Below, in pieces: positions 38,997-49,906 of a stretch of DNA of 64,000 bases. The DNA comes from Hyphomicrobiales bacterium (lineage in GTDB: Bacteria; Pseudomonadota; Alphaproteobacteria; Rhizobiales; Beijerinckiaceae). Below the pieces are notes generated by a model that searched no databases, had not been told where the DNA came from, and was given only the letters and a program-made list of their open reading frames with translations. The stretch is from assembly GCA_027483945.1 (NCBI GenBank), contig JAIXTM010000014.1:124001-188000 (forward strand), given 5' to 3'. A program made the translations under genes and the position numbers. The number at the start of each line of letters is the position of its first letter. Position 1 is the first letter of the stretch.

Positions 38997-39959
38997 ATGC
39001 TCAAGGCGCTGACCCTCACCACCGGCATGATCCTCGCGGCCGCCTCGCTCGGCGATGCGCGGGCGCAGGGCCAGGACGCGGCCGACACCTATCTGCGGGT
39101 CAACCGGCTGGAAGGCCAGGTCCGCCAGCTGTCCGGCCAGATCGAGCAGTTGCAGTTCGAGAACCGCAAGCTCTCCGAGCAGCTCCGCCGCTTCCAGGAG
39201 GACATGGAGTTCCGGATGCAGGACAGGGGCGGCGCCCGCAGCGGCGCGGCGCCCGCCGCCCGGCCCTCCGCCCCTGCGGCGCAGCCCGGACCGACGACGC
39301 AGCCCCAGCGCCGCGGCGACGTGTTCGACCCGGCGGCCGATCCCGACGCCCCGGGCGCGCCCCTGCCGCTCGGCACGACGCCGCCCTCCGGGCCGCAGAC
39401 CTTCGGCCAGGCCCCCGGCGCCATCATCGAGGACGACGAGACCGCCCCCGGCGCGCCGCTCGACATCAACGGCCTCGCCCGCCGCGCTGAGGCGCCGGGC
39501 GCTCCCGCCGTGATCCCGGCGCCGGTGCTCGAGCCGTCGCCGAACCGGCCGAGCGTCGCCGCCATCGGCCCCGACGATCCGCGCGAGAGCTTCGACGCCG
39601 CCTTCGGCCTGCTCCAGTCCAAGCAGTTCGAGGCCGCCGAGATGGGCTTCCGGCGCTTCCTGCAGTCCCATCCGCGCGACCGGCTGGTCCCGGACGCCGT
39701 CTTCCTCCTCGGCGAGAGCTATTTCGCCCGCCAGCGCTATGAGGAGGCGGGCCAGCAATTCCTGAAGGTCACGACCGACCACCCGAAATCCGCCAAGGCG
39801 CCGGACGCCCTTGTCCGCCTCGGCGTCACGCTCGCCGCGCTCGGCGCGCGCGAGCAGGCCTGCGCCACTTTCGCCAAGGCGGGACGCGACTATCCCCAGG
39901 CCGAGAGCGTGCGCCGCGGCCTCGACCGCGAAAGGCAGCGGGCCCGTTGCGCGGCCTGA
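38997..39959 (+). CDS. cpoB: Cell division coordinator CpoB (YbgF)
   Basis: A 320-residue periplasmic protein. A signal peptide (MLKALTLTTGMILAAASLGDARAQ) is followed by a trimerising coiled coil (about 37-70: LEGQVRQLSGQIEQLQFENRKLSEQLRRF). A very long Pro/Ala/Gly-rich linker (about 80-195) leads to C-terminal TPR repeats (DPRESFDAAFGLLQSKQFEAAEMGFRRFL onward). CpoB links Tol-Pal to cell-wall synthesis. ATG 38997 begins a proper signal peptide; in-frame ATGs at 38925 and 38964 do not. Its stop overlaps the tilS start. Confidence 0.93.
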   Translation: MLKALTLTTGMILAAASLGDARAQGQDAADTYLRVNRLEGQVRQLSGQIEQLQFENRKLSEQLRRFQEDMEFRMQDRGGARSGAAPAARPSAPAAQPGPTTQPQRRGDVFDPAADPDAPGAPLPLGTTPPSGPQTFGQAPGAIIEDDETAPGAPLDINGLARRAEAPGAPAVIPAPVLEPSPNRPSVAAIGPDDPRESFDAAFGLLQSKQFEAAEMGFRRFLQSHPRDRLVPDAVFLLGESYFARQRYEEAGQQFLKVTTDHPKSAKAPDALVRLGVTLAALGAREQACATFAKAGRDYPQAESVRRGLDRERQRARCAA

Positions 39960-41097
39960 TCGACCCGCCGCGCGGCGCCGCGCCCGTCGGCGAGGCGGAA
40001 GCCGGGCAGCTCTTTTCGCCGCTGGCGGGGGCGGGCGGCGTTCTCGTCGCCGTCTCCGGCGGCCCCGATTCCACTGCCCTCATGGCCTTGATGGCGCGCT
40101 GGGCCTCCCGGCCCGGCCGGCCGCCCGTCATCGCCGCGACGGTCGATCACGGGCTGCGGCCCTCCAGCGCCGACGAGGCCCGCGCCGTCGCCCGCGCCGC
40201 CGCCGATCTCGGCCTGACCCATCACACCCTGACCTGGACCGGCGACAAGCCCTCGACCGGCATCCAGGAGGCGGCCCGCGCCGCCCGCTACCGGCTCCTT
40301 TCCGCCTGCGCCCGGGATTGCGGCGCGACGCATCTCGTCACCGCGCACACGCTGGACGACCAGGCCGAGACGGCTCTCATCCGCCTGGCGCGCGGCACCG
40401 GCCTCAACGGGCTCGCGGCCATGCGCACCGCCATCGAGCGGGACGGCCTCCTGCATGTGCGGCCGTTCCTGACCCTCGCCAAGGCGCGGCTCGTCGCCAC
40501 CTGCGACGCGCTCGGCGCCTTCTATCTCCACGATCCGTCCAACGAGGACCCGCGCTTCGCCCGCGCCCGCTGGCGGCGGCTGATGCCGGCTTTGGCCGCC
40601 GAGGGCCTCACCGCTGAGCGCCTGGCCATGCTGGCGTCCCGCGCCGCGCGGATCGAGGAGGCTTTGCAGGACCAGGCCGCGTCGCTCCTCGCCGGCAGCC
40701 GGCGCCCCGGCGGCCTCGACCTTTCGGGCTGGGCGGCCGCTCCCTTCGAGATCGCGGTCCGCACCTTGAGCCTTGCCCTTGCCGAGGCCGGAACGCCCGC
40801 CGGCGGACCGGCCGCGCCGCGCCTGGCGCGCATCGAAGCCTTGGCCTCGACGCTGGTGGAGGCCGCCGGTCAGGGCCGGGCCGTCCGTCGCACCATTGCG
40901 GGGCATGTCGCCGACCTCGATGCCGCCGGCCTGCTGCGCCTCAGGCGCGAGGGCGAACGCCGGCGCGGAATGCGTAAACCTTTCCGCGAAGTCGAGGGGC
41001 GCGACGCCGCGGCTCCCTTGGCAACCCCCGGGGCCAACCATAAGTTAGATGCAGCGAGGGATCGGGGCGCCGGCTCCGCCTTCGCCGGACAGGAATC

Positions 41098-41101
<4 letters not shown>
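39947..41101 (+). CDS. tilS: tRNA(Ile)-lysidine synthase
   Basis: A 384-residue PP-loop ATPase. The P-loop [10 protein letters not shown] lies near residue 38; [32 protein letters not shown] and VRPFL with the [13 protein letters not shown] block complete the TilS pattern. It makes lysidine at C34 of the AUA-reading tRNA-Ile. The only reasonable start is TTG 39947, inside the last codons of cpoB (13-nt overlap), so the start is less certain than the gene. Its stop overlaps the ftsH ATG (ATGA). Confidence 0.94.
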
Positions 41102-43014
<1,913 letters not shown>

Positions 43015-43039
43015 GGTCTCGACCGACGGAAACGACGAG

Positions 43040-43066
43040 AAGGCCCGGCCCCGCGCCGGGCCTTTT
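43040..43066 (+). terminator. Intrinsic terminator after ftsH
   Basis: A perfect AAGGCCCGGC / GCCGGGCCTT stem with a five-base loop ends in TTTT, 26 nt past the ftsH stop. It closes the tol-tilS-ftsH transcript before glmM. Confidence 0.85.
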
Positions 43067-43182
43067 CGCGTCGTGGGCCTGTCACAAGCGCTTACAATTT
43101 TTGAACGCCGCCTGTGCGATCCGGCGCTATACACGGGCTCGGCCGGGGGAAGCGCCGGCCGGAAGAGGATGGGGGAGGCACC

Positions 43183-44529
43183 ATGACGCGCAAATATTTC
43201 GGCACGGACGGGATCAGGGGCCGCGCCAACGGCAAGATCACGCCCGAGCTCGCGCTTCGGGTCGGCCAGGCCGCCGGCCTCGTCTTCCAGCGCGGCGACC
43301 ATCGCCACCGCGTCGTCATCGGCAAGGATACGCGCCTGTCCGGCTACATGATCGAATCCGCCCTGCAGGCGGGGTTCACCTCGGTGGGCATGGACGTGCT
43401 GCTGCTCGGCCCGATGCCGACCCCGGCGGTCGCCATGCTGACGCGCTCCATGCGCGCCGATCTCGGCGTCATGATCTCCGCCTCGCACAATTCCTACGAG
43501 GATAACGGCATCAAGCTGTTCGGTCCGGACGGCTACAAGCTGTCCGACGAGGTCGAGACGACGATCGAGGCGTTGATCGATGGCCCCATCGACGGGCGCC
43601 TGGCCGCCTCGGAGAATCTCGGCCGCGCCAAGCGGATCGAGAGCGTCCATGCCCGCTATATCGAGGCGGCCAAGCGCACCCTGCCGCGCCAGACCGACCT
43701 GGAAGGCATGCGCATCGTGGTCGATTGCGCCAACGGCGCCGCCTACAAGGTCGCGCCCGAGACGCTGTGGGAGCTGGGCGCCGAGGTCATCTCCATCGGC
43801 GTGGAGCCCGACGGCTTCAACATCAACCACGATGTCGGCTCCACCTCGCCGGACGCGCTCGTCGCCAAGGTCCGCGAATTGCGCGCCGATATCGGCATCG
43901 CGCTGGACGGCGACGCCGACCGGGTCCTCATCGTCGACGAGAAGGGCCAGGTGGTGGACGGCGACCAGCTCATGGCCGTGGTCGCCTCGTCCTGGCACGA
44001 GGACGGGCGGCTCGCCAAGGGCGGCATCGTGGCGACGATCATGTCCAATCTCGGCCTCGAGCGCTATCTCGGCGAGCGCGGCCTGACCCTGGCCCGCACC
44101 GCCGTCGGCGACCGCTACGTCCTGGAGCACATGCGCGAGCACGGCTTCAACGTGGGCGGCGAGCAGTCGGGCCACATCATCCTGTCGGACTATTCCACCA
44201 CCGGCGACGGCCTCATCGCGGCGCTTCAGGTCCTGGCCATGGTCAAGCGCCTGAACAGGCCGGTCTCCGAGGTCTGCCATTGCTTCGAGCCCCTGCCGCA
44301 GGTGCTCAAGAACGTGCGCTACAAGTCCGGCGGCCAGCCGCTGAAGGACGCGCCCGTCGTGACGGCGATCGAGAGCGGGCGCCAGCGGCTCGGCGATCTC
44401 GGCCGCCTCGTCATCCGCCCCTCCGGCACCGAGCCTGTCATCCGCGTCATGGCGGAGGGCGACGACCGGGCCCTGGTGGAGAGCGTCGTCGACGACGTGG
44501 TCGACGCGCTGGGCCGCAGCGCGGCCTGA
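43183..44529 (+). CDS. glmM: Phosphoglucosamine mutase
   Basis: A 448-residue alpha-D-phosphohexomutase. [17 protein letters not shown] is the family start; the active-site phosphoserine lies in [14 protein letters not shown] (about residue 102), the metal loop is DGDADR, and GEQSGHIIL and [15 protein letters not shown] bind sugar and phosphate. It makes glucosamine-1-phosphate for UDP-GlcNAc. ATG 43183 has GGGGGAGG seven to eight bases upstream; a longer frame is not family-like. The ftsH-glmM order is common in alphaproteobacteria. Confidence 0.97.
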   Translation: MTRKYFGTDGIRGRANGKITPELALRVGQAAGLVFQRGDHRHRVVIGKDTRLSGYMIESALQAGFTSVGMDVLLLGPMPTPAVAMLTRSMRADLGVMISASHNSYEDNGIKLFGPDGYKLSDEVETTIEALIDGPIDGRLAASENLGRAKRIESVHARYIEAAKRTLPRQTDLEGMRIVVDCANGAAYKVAPETLWELGAEVISIGVEPDGFNINHDVGSTSPDALVAKVRELRADIGIALDGDADRVLIVDEKGQVVDGDQLMAVVASSWHEDGRLAKGGIVATIMSNLGLERYLGERGLTLARTAVGDRYVLEHMREHGFNVGGEQSGHIILSDYSTTGDGLIAALQVLAMVKRLNRPVSEVCHCFEPLPQVLKNVRYKSGGQPLKDAPVVTAIESGRQRLGDLGRLVIRPSGTEPVIRVMAEGDDRALVESVVDDVVDALGRSAA

Positions 44530-44567
44530 CCACGCAATCCCGTTCAACCTGGACGGTAAAAAAGCGT

Positions 44568-44598
44568 GGTTAAACGTTAGGGTTAAACCTGTTTTAAC
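44568..44598 (+). promoter_or_regulatory. CtrA-type binding array upstream of the first porin gene
   Basis: GGTTAA, seven bases, GGTTAA, seven bases, TTAAC. The last two half-sites make the full CtrA consensus TTAA-N7-TTAAC (44583-44598). It ends 90 nt before the porin ATG. The same 31-bp layout occurs at 45630-45660. Confidence 0.7.
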
Positions 44599-44688
44599 TC
44601 GAAACGTGGATTTTGGACCCTGACCGGGCGGTTGTGTGCGCCCGCATCGCGGCGCGCCGGAAGGCGCCCGCCATCAGGGAACCGGACC

Positions 44689-45552
44689 ATGGGCCATATC
44701 GCGCGCCTCGTTTTGACCACCGTCGCAGGGCTCGGCGTCAGCCAGGCGCTCGCGGCCGATCTCCTGCCCCCGCCGCCCCCGCCGCCCCCCGTCCCCATCG
44801 AGTTCGGCGGCGGCTGGTATCTGCGCGGCGATATCGGCATGACCAACCAGAAGGTCGACAAGGTCGTGAACCCGCAGCTCGACGCGGCCTTCCCCGTCGC
44901 GCGGGTCGCCTACGACCAGTCCGAATTCGCCTCCTCGCCCTTCTTCGGCGTCGGCGTCGGCTACCAGTTCAATTCCTACCTGCGCTTCGACGTGACCGGC
45001 GAGTATCGCGGCCGCTCCGCCTATCGCGGGACGGACCGGGTGGGCTGGGTCGGCACGCCGGCGGGCACCTACAACCAGAGCAACGACTTCACGGCCTCCA
45101 AGACCGAATATGTCGGCCTTCTGAACGCCTATCTCGACCTCGGCACCTGGGGCGGGTTCACGCCCTTCGTCGGCGCCGGCATCGGCTTCGCCAACGTCTC
45201 GATCGAGAATTTCCGCGACGCCGGCCAGGGCGTCGATCCCGGCACCGGCAACGGCTTCACCAGCCTCGCCACCAGCGGCAACAAGTCCCGCACGAACTTC
45301 GCCTGGGCGCTCATGGCGGGCCTCGGCTACCAGGTCACCGACAACCTGACGCTGGAACTGGGCTACCGCTACATCAACCTCGGCGACGGCGAGACCGGCG
45401 ACAGCGTCGCCTTCACCGGCGCCAATGCGGTTCCGGACAGCTGGAAGTTCAAGGACATCACGTCCCACGACCTGAAGTTCGGCATGCGCTGGGCGCTCGG
45501 CAGCGAGACCTATTACGAGCCGCGCCGCCGGCCGATCGTCACCAAGTACTGA
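44689..45552 (+). CDS. Outer-membrane beta-barrel protein (Omp25/porin-like)
   Basis: A 287-residue outer-membrane protein. Signal peptide MGHIARLVLTTVAGLGVSQALAA, then a run of eight prolines (DLLPPPPPPPP), then an eight-stranded barrel: GGGWYLRGDIGMTNQKVD, FFGVGVGYQFNSYLRFDVTGEYRG, LLNAYLDLGTWGGFTPFVGAGIGFANV, NFAWALMAGLGYQVTDNLTLELGYRYINLG, HDLKFGMRWAL. This matches the Omp25/Omp31 group of Hyphomicrobiales, which are structural surface proteins. Paralogous to the next gene, with which it shares promoter architecture. ATG 44689 begins the signal peptide. Confidence 0.9.
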   Translation: MGHIARLVLTTVAGLGVSQALAADLLPPPPPPPPVPIEFGGGWYLRGDIGMTNQKVDKVVNPQLDAAFPVARVAYDQSEFASSPFFGVGVGYQFNSYLRFDVTGEYRGRSAYRGTDRVGWVGTPAGTYNQSNDFTASKTEYVGLLNAYLDLGTWGGFTPFVGAGIGFANVSIENFRDAGQGVDPGTGNGFTSLATSGNKSRTNFAWALMAGLGYQVTDNLTLELGYRYINLGDGETGDSVAFTGANAVPDSWKFKDITSHDLKFGMRWALGSETYYEPRRRPIVTKY

Positions 45553-45629
45553 CCTTCGCCACCAGGCTATCCGATGCGCGGCGCGGTCCCCCAAGGGCCG
45601 CGCCGTTCGCGTTCCGCGCGCAGGATCAC

Positions 45630-45660
45630 GGTTAAGAAACACGGTTAAGTGGGCCTTAAC
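45630..45660 (+). promoter_or_regulatory. CtrA-type binding array upstream of the second porin gene
   Basis: GGTTAA, seven bases, GGTTAA, seven bases, TTAAC, with the CtrA consensus TTAA-N7-TTAAC at 45645-45660. It ends 65 nt before the ATG at 45726. Spacers differ in sequence from the array at 44568, while the half-sites and distances are identical. Confidence 0.7.
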
Positions 45661-45725
45661 CAGTCTCGGCGATCCTGCCTGTCGACATTGCACCACGGGG
45701 CCCTTCAGCGGCCGGGGATGACGAC

Positions 45726-46442
45726 ATGACCCACTCCTTCGCGTCCGCTCTTGGCGGCATCGCTCTGGCCGCCCTCGCCGCGGCGCCCGCCCTCGGCGCC
45801 GATTACCGCCTGCCGCCCCCACCGCCCATGGAAGGGCCCGGCCCGGTCGTCTCCGAGCTCGGCGCCGGCTGGTACCTGCGCGGCGACGTCGGCTACGCCG
45901 TGGCGGTCAACCCCGTCGTCAACCTCTCGATCCTGGGCGTCAGCACGCCCTACACGAACGAGAAGATCGAGCCGACCTTCACCGCCGGCGGCGGCTTCGG
46001 CTACAAGTTCCTGAACTGGCTGCGCGCGGACCTGACCGCCGATTACCGGTTCGACACCGACTTCACCGGCGCCCTCGGCCCCTTCCCGCAGCGGGCGACG
46101 CTCAGCGGCTGGACGACGCTCGGCAACCTCTATCTCGACCTCGGCACCTGGTACGGCATCTCGCCCTATATCGGCGCCGGCGCCGGCCTCGCGCAGGTCC
46201 ATATCCGCGACTATCTCGACAACGCGACGATGATCGGCACCGGCACGGACCGCTGGTCCTTCGCCTGGGCGCTCATGGGCGGCGTCGCGGTCCAGGTCTC
46301 GCCGGGCTTCTCGCTCGACCTCGGCTACCGCTACCTCTCCATCGCCAACACCGACCTCAACCTCGCCGCCGGCATCACCGCCCAGGCCAAGGACCTCAAC
46401 TCCCACGAGTTCCGCATCGGCGTGCGCTACATGATCGAGTGA
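45726..46442 (+). CDS. Outer-membrane beta-barrel protein (Omp25/porin-like), paralogue
   Basis: A 238-residue protein with signal peptide MTHSFASALGGIALAALAAAPALGA, a proline stretch (YRLPPPPPMEGPGP) and barrel strands GAGWYLRGDVGYAVAVN, FTAGGGFGYKFLNWLRADLTADYRF, LYLDLGTWYGISPYIGAGAGLAQV, SFAWALMGGVAVQVSPGFSLDLGYRYLSIA and HEFRIGVRYMIE. The strands follow the upstream porin-like protein in order, pointing to tandem duplication and divergence. A terminator follows. Confidence 0.9.
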   Translation: MTHSFASALGGIALAALAAAPALGADYRLPPPPPMEGPGPVVSELGAGWYLRGDVGYAVAVNPVVNLSILGVSTPYTNEKIEPTFTAGGGFGYKFLNWLRADLTADYRFDTDFTGALGPFPQRATLSGWTTLGNLYLDLGTWYGISPYIGAGAGLAQVHIRDYLDNATMIGTGTDRWSFAWALMGGVAVQVSPGFSLDLGYRYLSIANTDLNLAAGITAQAKDLNSHEFRIGVRYMIE

Positions 46443-46469
46443 GCGCCGCACGGACGCCTGCCATCCGCG

Positions 46470-46498
46470 AGGGCCGGTCCGGCGACGGACCGGCCCTT
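46470..46498 (+). terminator. Terminator hairpin after the second porin gene
   Basis: A perfect 12-bp stem (AGGGCCGGTCCG with CGGACCGGCCCT) closed by a GCGA tetraloop, 28 nt past the stop. The trailing T-run is short (TTCCC), but the stem is very strong. Confidence 0.65.
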
Positions 46499-46521
46499 CC
46501 CATTCCGGTTGCGCATTTCCG

Positions 46522-46550
46522 TTGACGGCCCGGCCCGATCGGCGTAACGC
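46522..46550 (+). promoter_or_regulatory. Candidate promoter of serC-serA
   Basis: TTGACG (46522-46527), exactly 17 bases, TAACGC (46545-46550). Transcription would begin near 46557, right at the start of the structured leader described next, which supports the call. Confidence 0.6.
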
Positions 46551-46556
46551 CGTCCG

Positions 46557-46606
46557 CGGGACACTCCTCCCCACCGAGGAGCGCCCATCTGCAAGGATGG
46601 ATCACA
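46557..46606 (+). ncRNA. serC-type structured leader RNA
   Basis: The 50-nt leader holds two hairpins: CTCCTC / GAGGAG (46564-46581) and CCATC / GATGG (46585-46600). The second buries the ribosome-binding AAGGA (46593-46597) in its loop and 3' arm, seven to ten bases before the serC ATG. This is the layout I recall for the alphaproteobacterial serC motif (Rfam serC leader). It could switch translation of serC; the ligand or signal is not known to me. Confidence 0.65.
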
Positions 46607-47779
46607 ATGAGCGATAGACCCGCGGCCGTTCCGGCCAACCCGAACTTTTCGTCCGGCCCCTGCGCCAAGCGCCCCGGCTGGAACCTCAAGGCCCTCCAGG
46701 ATGCGCCGCTCGGCCGCTCCCACCGCGCCAAGGTGGGCAAGGCGAAGCTGAAGCTCGCCATCGACCTCACCCGCGAAGTCCTCCAGGTCCCCGCCGACTA
46801 CAAGATCGGCATCGTGCCGGCCTCCGACACGGGCGCGGTCGAGATGGCGATGTGGTCGCTGCTCGGCGCCCGCGGCGTCGATCTCCTCGCCTGGGAGAGC
46901 TTCGGCGAGGGCTGGATCACCGACGCGGTCAAGCAGCTCAAGCTCGCCGATGTCCGCGAGTTCCGCGCGCCCTACGGCGAACTGCCGAACCTGAAGAAGG
47001 TCGACACCAAGAAGCGCGACGTCGTCTTCACCTGGAACGGCACGACCTCGGGCGTGCGCGTCGTGAACGGCGACTGGATCGCCGCCGACCGCGAGGGCCT
47101 GACCATCTGCGACGCCACCTCGGCGGCCTTCGCCCAGAAGCTGGACTGGGACAAGCTCGATGTCGTCACCTTCTCCTGGCAGAAGGTGCTCGGCGGCGAG
47201 GCGGCCCACGGCATGCTCATCCTCTCCCCGCGCGCGGTGGAGCGGCTGGAGACCTACAAGCCGGCCTGGCCGCTGCCCAAGATCTTCCGCCTCACCTCGG
47301 GCGGCAAGCTCATCGCCGGCATCTTCGAGGGCGAGACGATCAACACGCCCTCCATGCTCTGCGTCGAGGACTATATCGACGCCCTGCAATGGGCGAAGAA
47401 GGTCGGCGGCCTCGACGGCCTGGTGAAGCGCGCGGACGCCAATACCCGCGTCATCGCCAAGTGGGTGAAGCAGTCCCCCTGGGCCGACTTCCTCGCCGTG
47501 AAGCCGAAGACCCGCTCCAACACCTCGGTGTGCCTCAAGATCGTGGACCCGGACGTGCTCGCCAGGGGCGAGGCGGCGGTCGCCGCGGTCGCAAAGGGCA
47601 TCGCCGCGCTCCTGGAGAAGGAGGGCGTCGCCTACGACATCGGCGGCTACCGCGACGCGCCTCCGGGCCTTCGCATCTGGTGCGGCGCCACCGTGCAGGC
47701 CAAGAACGTCAAGGCCCTGACGGCCTGGCTCGACTGGGCCTTCGCCCAGGAGAAGGCCAAGCTCGCCAAGGCGGCCTGA
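46607..47779 (+). CDS. serC: Phosphoserine aminotransferase
   Basis: A 390-residue class V aminotransferase of the alphaproteobacterial SerC type. [37 protein letters not shown] is the subgroup N-terminus; the PLP lysine is in [29 protein letters not shown]. It converts 3-phosphohydroxypyruvate to phosphoserine, the second step of serine synthesis. Preceded by the structured leader, followed by serA after 170 nt. Confidence 0.96.
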   Translation: MSDRPAAVPANPNFSSGPCAKRPGWNLKALQDAPLGRSHRAKVGKAKLKLAIDLTREVLQVPADYKIGIVPASDTGAVEMAMWSLLGARGVDLLAWESFGEGWITDAVKQLKLADVREFRAPYGELPNLKKVDTKKRDVVFTWNGTTSGVRVVNGDWIAADREGLTICDATSAAFAQKLDWDKLDVVTFSWQKVLGGEAAHGMLILSPRAVERLETYKPAWPLPKIFRLTSGGKLIAGIFEGETINTPSMLCVEDYIDALQWAKKVGGLDGLVKRADANTRVIAKWVKQSPWADFLAVKPKTRSNTSVCLKIVDPDVLARGEAAVAAVAKGIAALLEKEGVAYDIGGYRDAPPGLRIWCGATVQAKNVKALTAWLDWAFAQEKAKLAKAA

Positions 47780-47789
47780 CCGGCCTTCG

Positions 47790-47932
47790 CCCTCCCCCTG
47801 CGGGGAGGGCCGGGTGGTCCATGCCGCCCGCCCTGCCAGTTTCCGGCGGCCGCCGCAGGCCGCCTCCTCCATCCGACGCCGCCCATGCGGCACGACCCCC
47901 ACCCCTGCCCCTCCCCGCAAGGGGGGGAGGGG
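47790..47932. repeat. Paired GC palindromes between serC and serA
   Basis: Two similar inverted repeats flank this gap: CCCTCCCC / GGGGAGGG (47790-47809) and CCCCTCCCC / GGGGAGGGG (47908-47932). They look like the C/G-rich REP-like intergenic palindromes common in alphaproteobacterial genomes. A related CCCCC...GGGGAGGG run lies at about 21395-21420. They may protect or attenuate the serC-serA message. Confidence 0.5.
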
Positions 47933-47949
47933 AAACTCAAGGTTCATCC

Positions 47950-49542
47950 ATGCCCGCTCCGAAGGTCCTCATTTCCGACGCCCTGTCCCCCGCCGCCGTG
48001 CAGATCTTCAAGGATCGCGGCATCGACGTCGATTTCCAGCCCGATCTCGGCAAGGACAAGGACAAGCTCGCTGCCATCATCGGCAATTATGACGGCCTCG
48101 CCATCCGCTCGGCCACCAAGGTCACCGCCAAGATCCTGGAGAATGCCGCGAACCTGAAGGTGATCGGCCGCGCCGGCATCGGCGTCGACAATGTCGAGAT
48201 CCCGGCGGCCACCGCCCGGGGCATCATCGTGATGAACACGCCCTTCGGGAACTCGATCACCACGGCCGAGCACGCCATCGCCATGATGTTCGCCCTCGCC
48301 CGCGAGATCCCCGCCGCCGACGCCTCCACCCAGGCCGGCAAGTGGGAGAAGAACCGCTTCATGGGCGTCGAGATCACCGGCAAGACGCTCGGCATCATCG
48401 GCTGCGGCAATATCGGCTCCATCGTCGCCGAGCGCGCCATCGGCCTTCGGATGAAGGTCATCGCCTTCGACCCGTTCCTGTCGCCGGAGCGCGCCGTGCA
48501 GCTCGGCGTGGAGAAGGTCGAGCTGGAGGACCTCCTGCCCCGCGCCGACTTCATCACGCTCCATGTGCCGATGACGGAGAAGACGAAGAACATCCTGTCC
48601 CGCGAGAACCTCGCGAAGACGAAGAAGGGCGTGCGCATCGTCAACTGCGCCCGCGGCGGCCTCGTCGACGAGCAGGCCCTGCGCGATGCGCTGGATTCCG
48701 GCCATGTCGCCGGCGCCGCCTTCGACGTGTTCTCCGAGGAGCCCGCCAAGGAGAACCCGCTCTTCGGCCATCCCAACGTCGTCGCGACCCCGCATCTGGG
48801 CGCCGCCACGACCGAGGCGCAGGAGAACGTCGCCCTCCAGGTCGCCGAGCAGATGGCGGATTACCTGATCCAGGGCGCCATCCAGAACGCGATCAACTTC
48901 CCCTCGATCTCCGCCGAGGAAGCCCCGCGCCTGAAGCCCTTCGTGGCGCTCGCCGAGAAGCTCGGCTCGTTCCTCGGCCAGCTCACCGAGGCGACGGTGA
49001 AAGGTATCCGCATCGAATACGAGGGCAATGTGGCGGGCATGAACACCCGCGCCCTCACCGCCGCCGCCGTCACCGGCGTGCTGCGGCCCTTCCTGCCGGA
49101 GGTCAACATGGTCTCCGCCCCCGCCGTGGCGAAGGAGAAGGGGATCATGATCGAGGAGGTGAAGCGCGACACGAACACGAGCGAGTACGAGAGCTTCATC
49201 AAGGTCATCGTCACCGCCGAGGACATGGTCCGCCATGCCGGCGGCACCGTGTTCCAGGACGGCAAGCCCCGCGTCACGGTCATCCGCGACATCGCGGTGG
49301 ACGCCGAGTTCGCGCCGCACATGATCTATATCCGCAACGACGACAAGCCGGGCTTCATCGGCCGCTTCGGCACGCTGCTGGGCGAGGCGGGCGTCAATGT
49401 CGCGACCTTCGCGCTCGGCCGCGACCGCGCCGGCGGCGACGCCATCTGCTTCGTCGCGGTGGACGAGCCGGTGGGCAAGGACCTCCTCGACAAGATCGAG
49501 CAGATCCCCCAGGTCAAGCGCGCCCGGGCCGTCAATTTCTGA
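47950..49542 (+). CDS. serA: D-3-phosphoglycerate dehydrogenase
   Basis: A 530-residue long-form SerA. N-terminal substrate domain MPAPKVLISDALSPAAVQIFKDRGIDVDF; NAD loop GIIGCGNIGSIVA (about 147-158); catalytic Arg and Glu regions NCARGGLVDEQAL and the His in VATPHLGAATTEAQENV. An ASB domain follows, then an ACT domain (about 456-530: HMIYIRNDDKPGFIGRFGTLLGEAGVNVATF), which usually gives serine feedback. It starts the serine pathway. ATG 47950 follows AAGG; the longer open frame overlaps serC. Confidence 0.97.
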   Translation: MPAPKVLISDALSPAAVQIFKDRGIDVDFQPDLGKDKDKLAAIIGNYDGLAIRSATKVTAKILENAANLKVIGRAGIGVDNVEIPAATARGIIVMNTPFGNSITTAEHAIAMMFALAREIPAADASTQAGKWEKNRFMGVEITGKTLGIIGCGNIGSIVAERAIGLRMKVIAFDPFLSPERAVQLGVEKVELEDLLPRADFITLHVPMTEKTKNILSRENLAKTKKGVRIVNCARGGLVDEQALRDALDSGHVAGAAFDVFSEEPAKENPLFGHPNVVATPHLGAATTEAQENVALQVAEQMADYLIQGAIQNAINFPSISAEEAPRLKPFVALAEKLGSFLGQLTEATVKGIRIEYEGNVAGMNTRALTAAAVTGVLRPFLPEVNMVSAPAVAKEKGIMIEEVKRDTNTSEYESFIKVIVTAEDMVRHAGGTVFQDGKPRVTVIRDIAVDAEFAPHMIYIRNDDKPGFIGRFGTLLGEAGVNVATFALGRDRAGGDAICFVAVDEPVGKDLLDKIEQIPQVKRARAVNF

Positions 49543-49567
49543 TTTCCGGCCTTCCTTGATACACTCG

Positions 49568-49604
49568 GCGGCGGCATCGATGAGATGCCGCCGCAGGAGT
49601 TTTT
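49568..49604 (+). terminator. Terminator after serA merged with the hicB ribosome-binding site
   Basis: A perfect 11-bp stem (GCGGCGGCATC / GATGCCGCCGC, loop GATGA) is followed at once by AGGAG and TTTTT. The T-run makes it an intrinsic terminator for serA, and AGGAG (49595-49599) is the ribosome-binding site of hicB, whose ATG is at 49608. Confidence 0.75.
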
Positions 49605-49607
49605 AAG

Positions 49608-49838
49608 ATGCGCCGTTACGCCGTGGTCCGCGCCGCCTGGGACGAGGAGGCCAAGGTCTGGTTCGTCGAGGAGACGGACATTCCCGGCCTCGCCGCCGAG
49701 GCCGAGACGGTCGAGGCCCTGCGCGCCAAGGTGAAAGCCATCATCCCCGACCTCCTGGACGATGACGCCGACGTTCCGGCGGAGCTCGAGATCGATTTCA
49801 TCGCCTACGCCCACGAACGCGTGCCGACGGCGGCGTGA
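49608..49838 (+). CDS. HicB-like antitoxin domain protein (DUF1902)
   Basis: A 76-residue protein with the HicB-like partial RNase H fold: YAVVRAAWDEEAKVWFVEETDIPGLAAEAETVEALRAKVKAIIPDLL. It lacks the C-terminal DNA-binding domain of full-length HicB, as DUF1902 members do. Paired with the HicA-like gene 69 nt downstream, it is the probable antitoxin. The order is antitoxin first, opposite to the common hicA-hicB order. Confidence 0.85.
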   Translation: MRRYAVVRAAWDEEAKVWFVEETDIPGLAAEAETVEALRAKVKAIIPDLLDDDADVPAELEIDFIAYAHERVPTAA

Positions 49839-49906
49839 CCTGCCGGTATTTTATCCGACAACCATTGCAGACATAGATTTCCCGGGCTCTATCCGGAGGC
49901 CCTGAC

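Noticed and set aside
43081-43140. A glmM promoter from TTGAAC (43101) and TATACA (43128).
   Set aside because: The spacing is 21 bases, too long for a normal sigma-70 promoter.
49865-49893. A separate hicA promoter (TTGCAG, 17 bases, TCTATC).
   Set aside because: Its start site would fall after the GGAGG ribosome-binding site, so the message could not be translated well.
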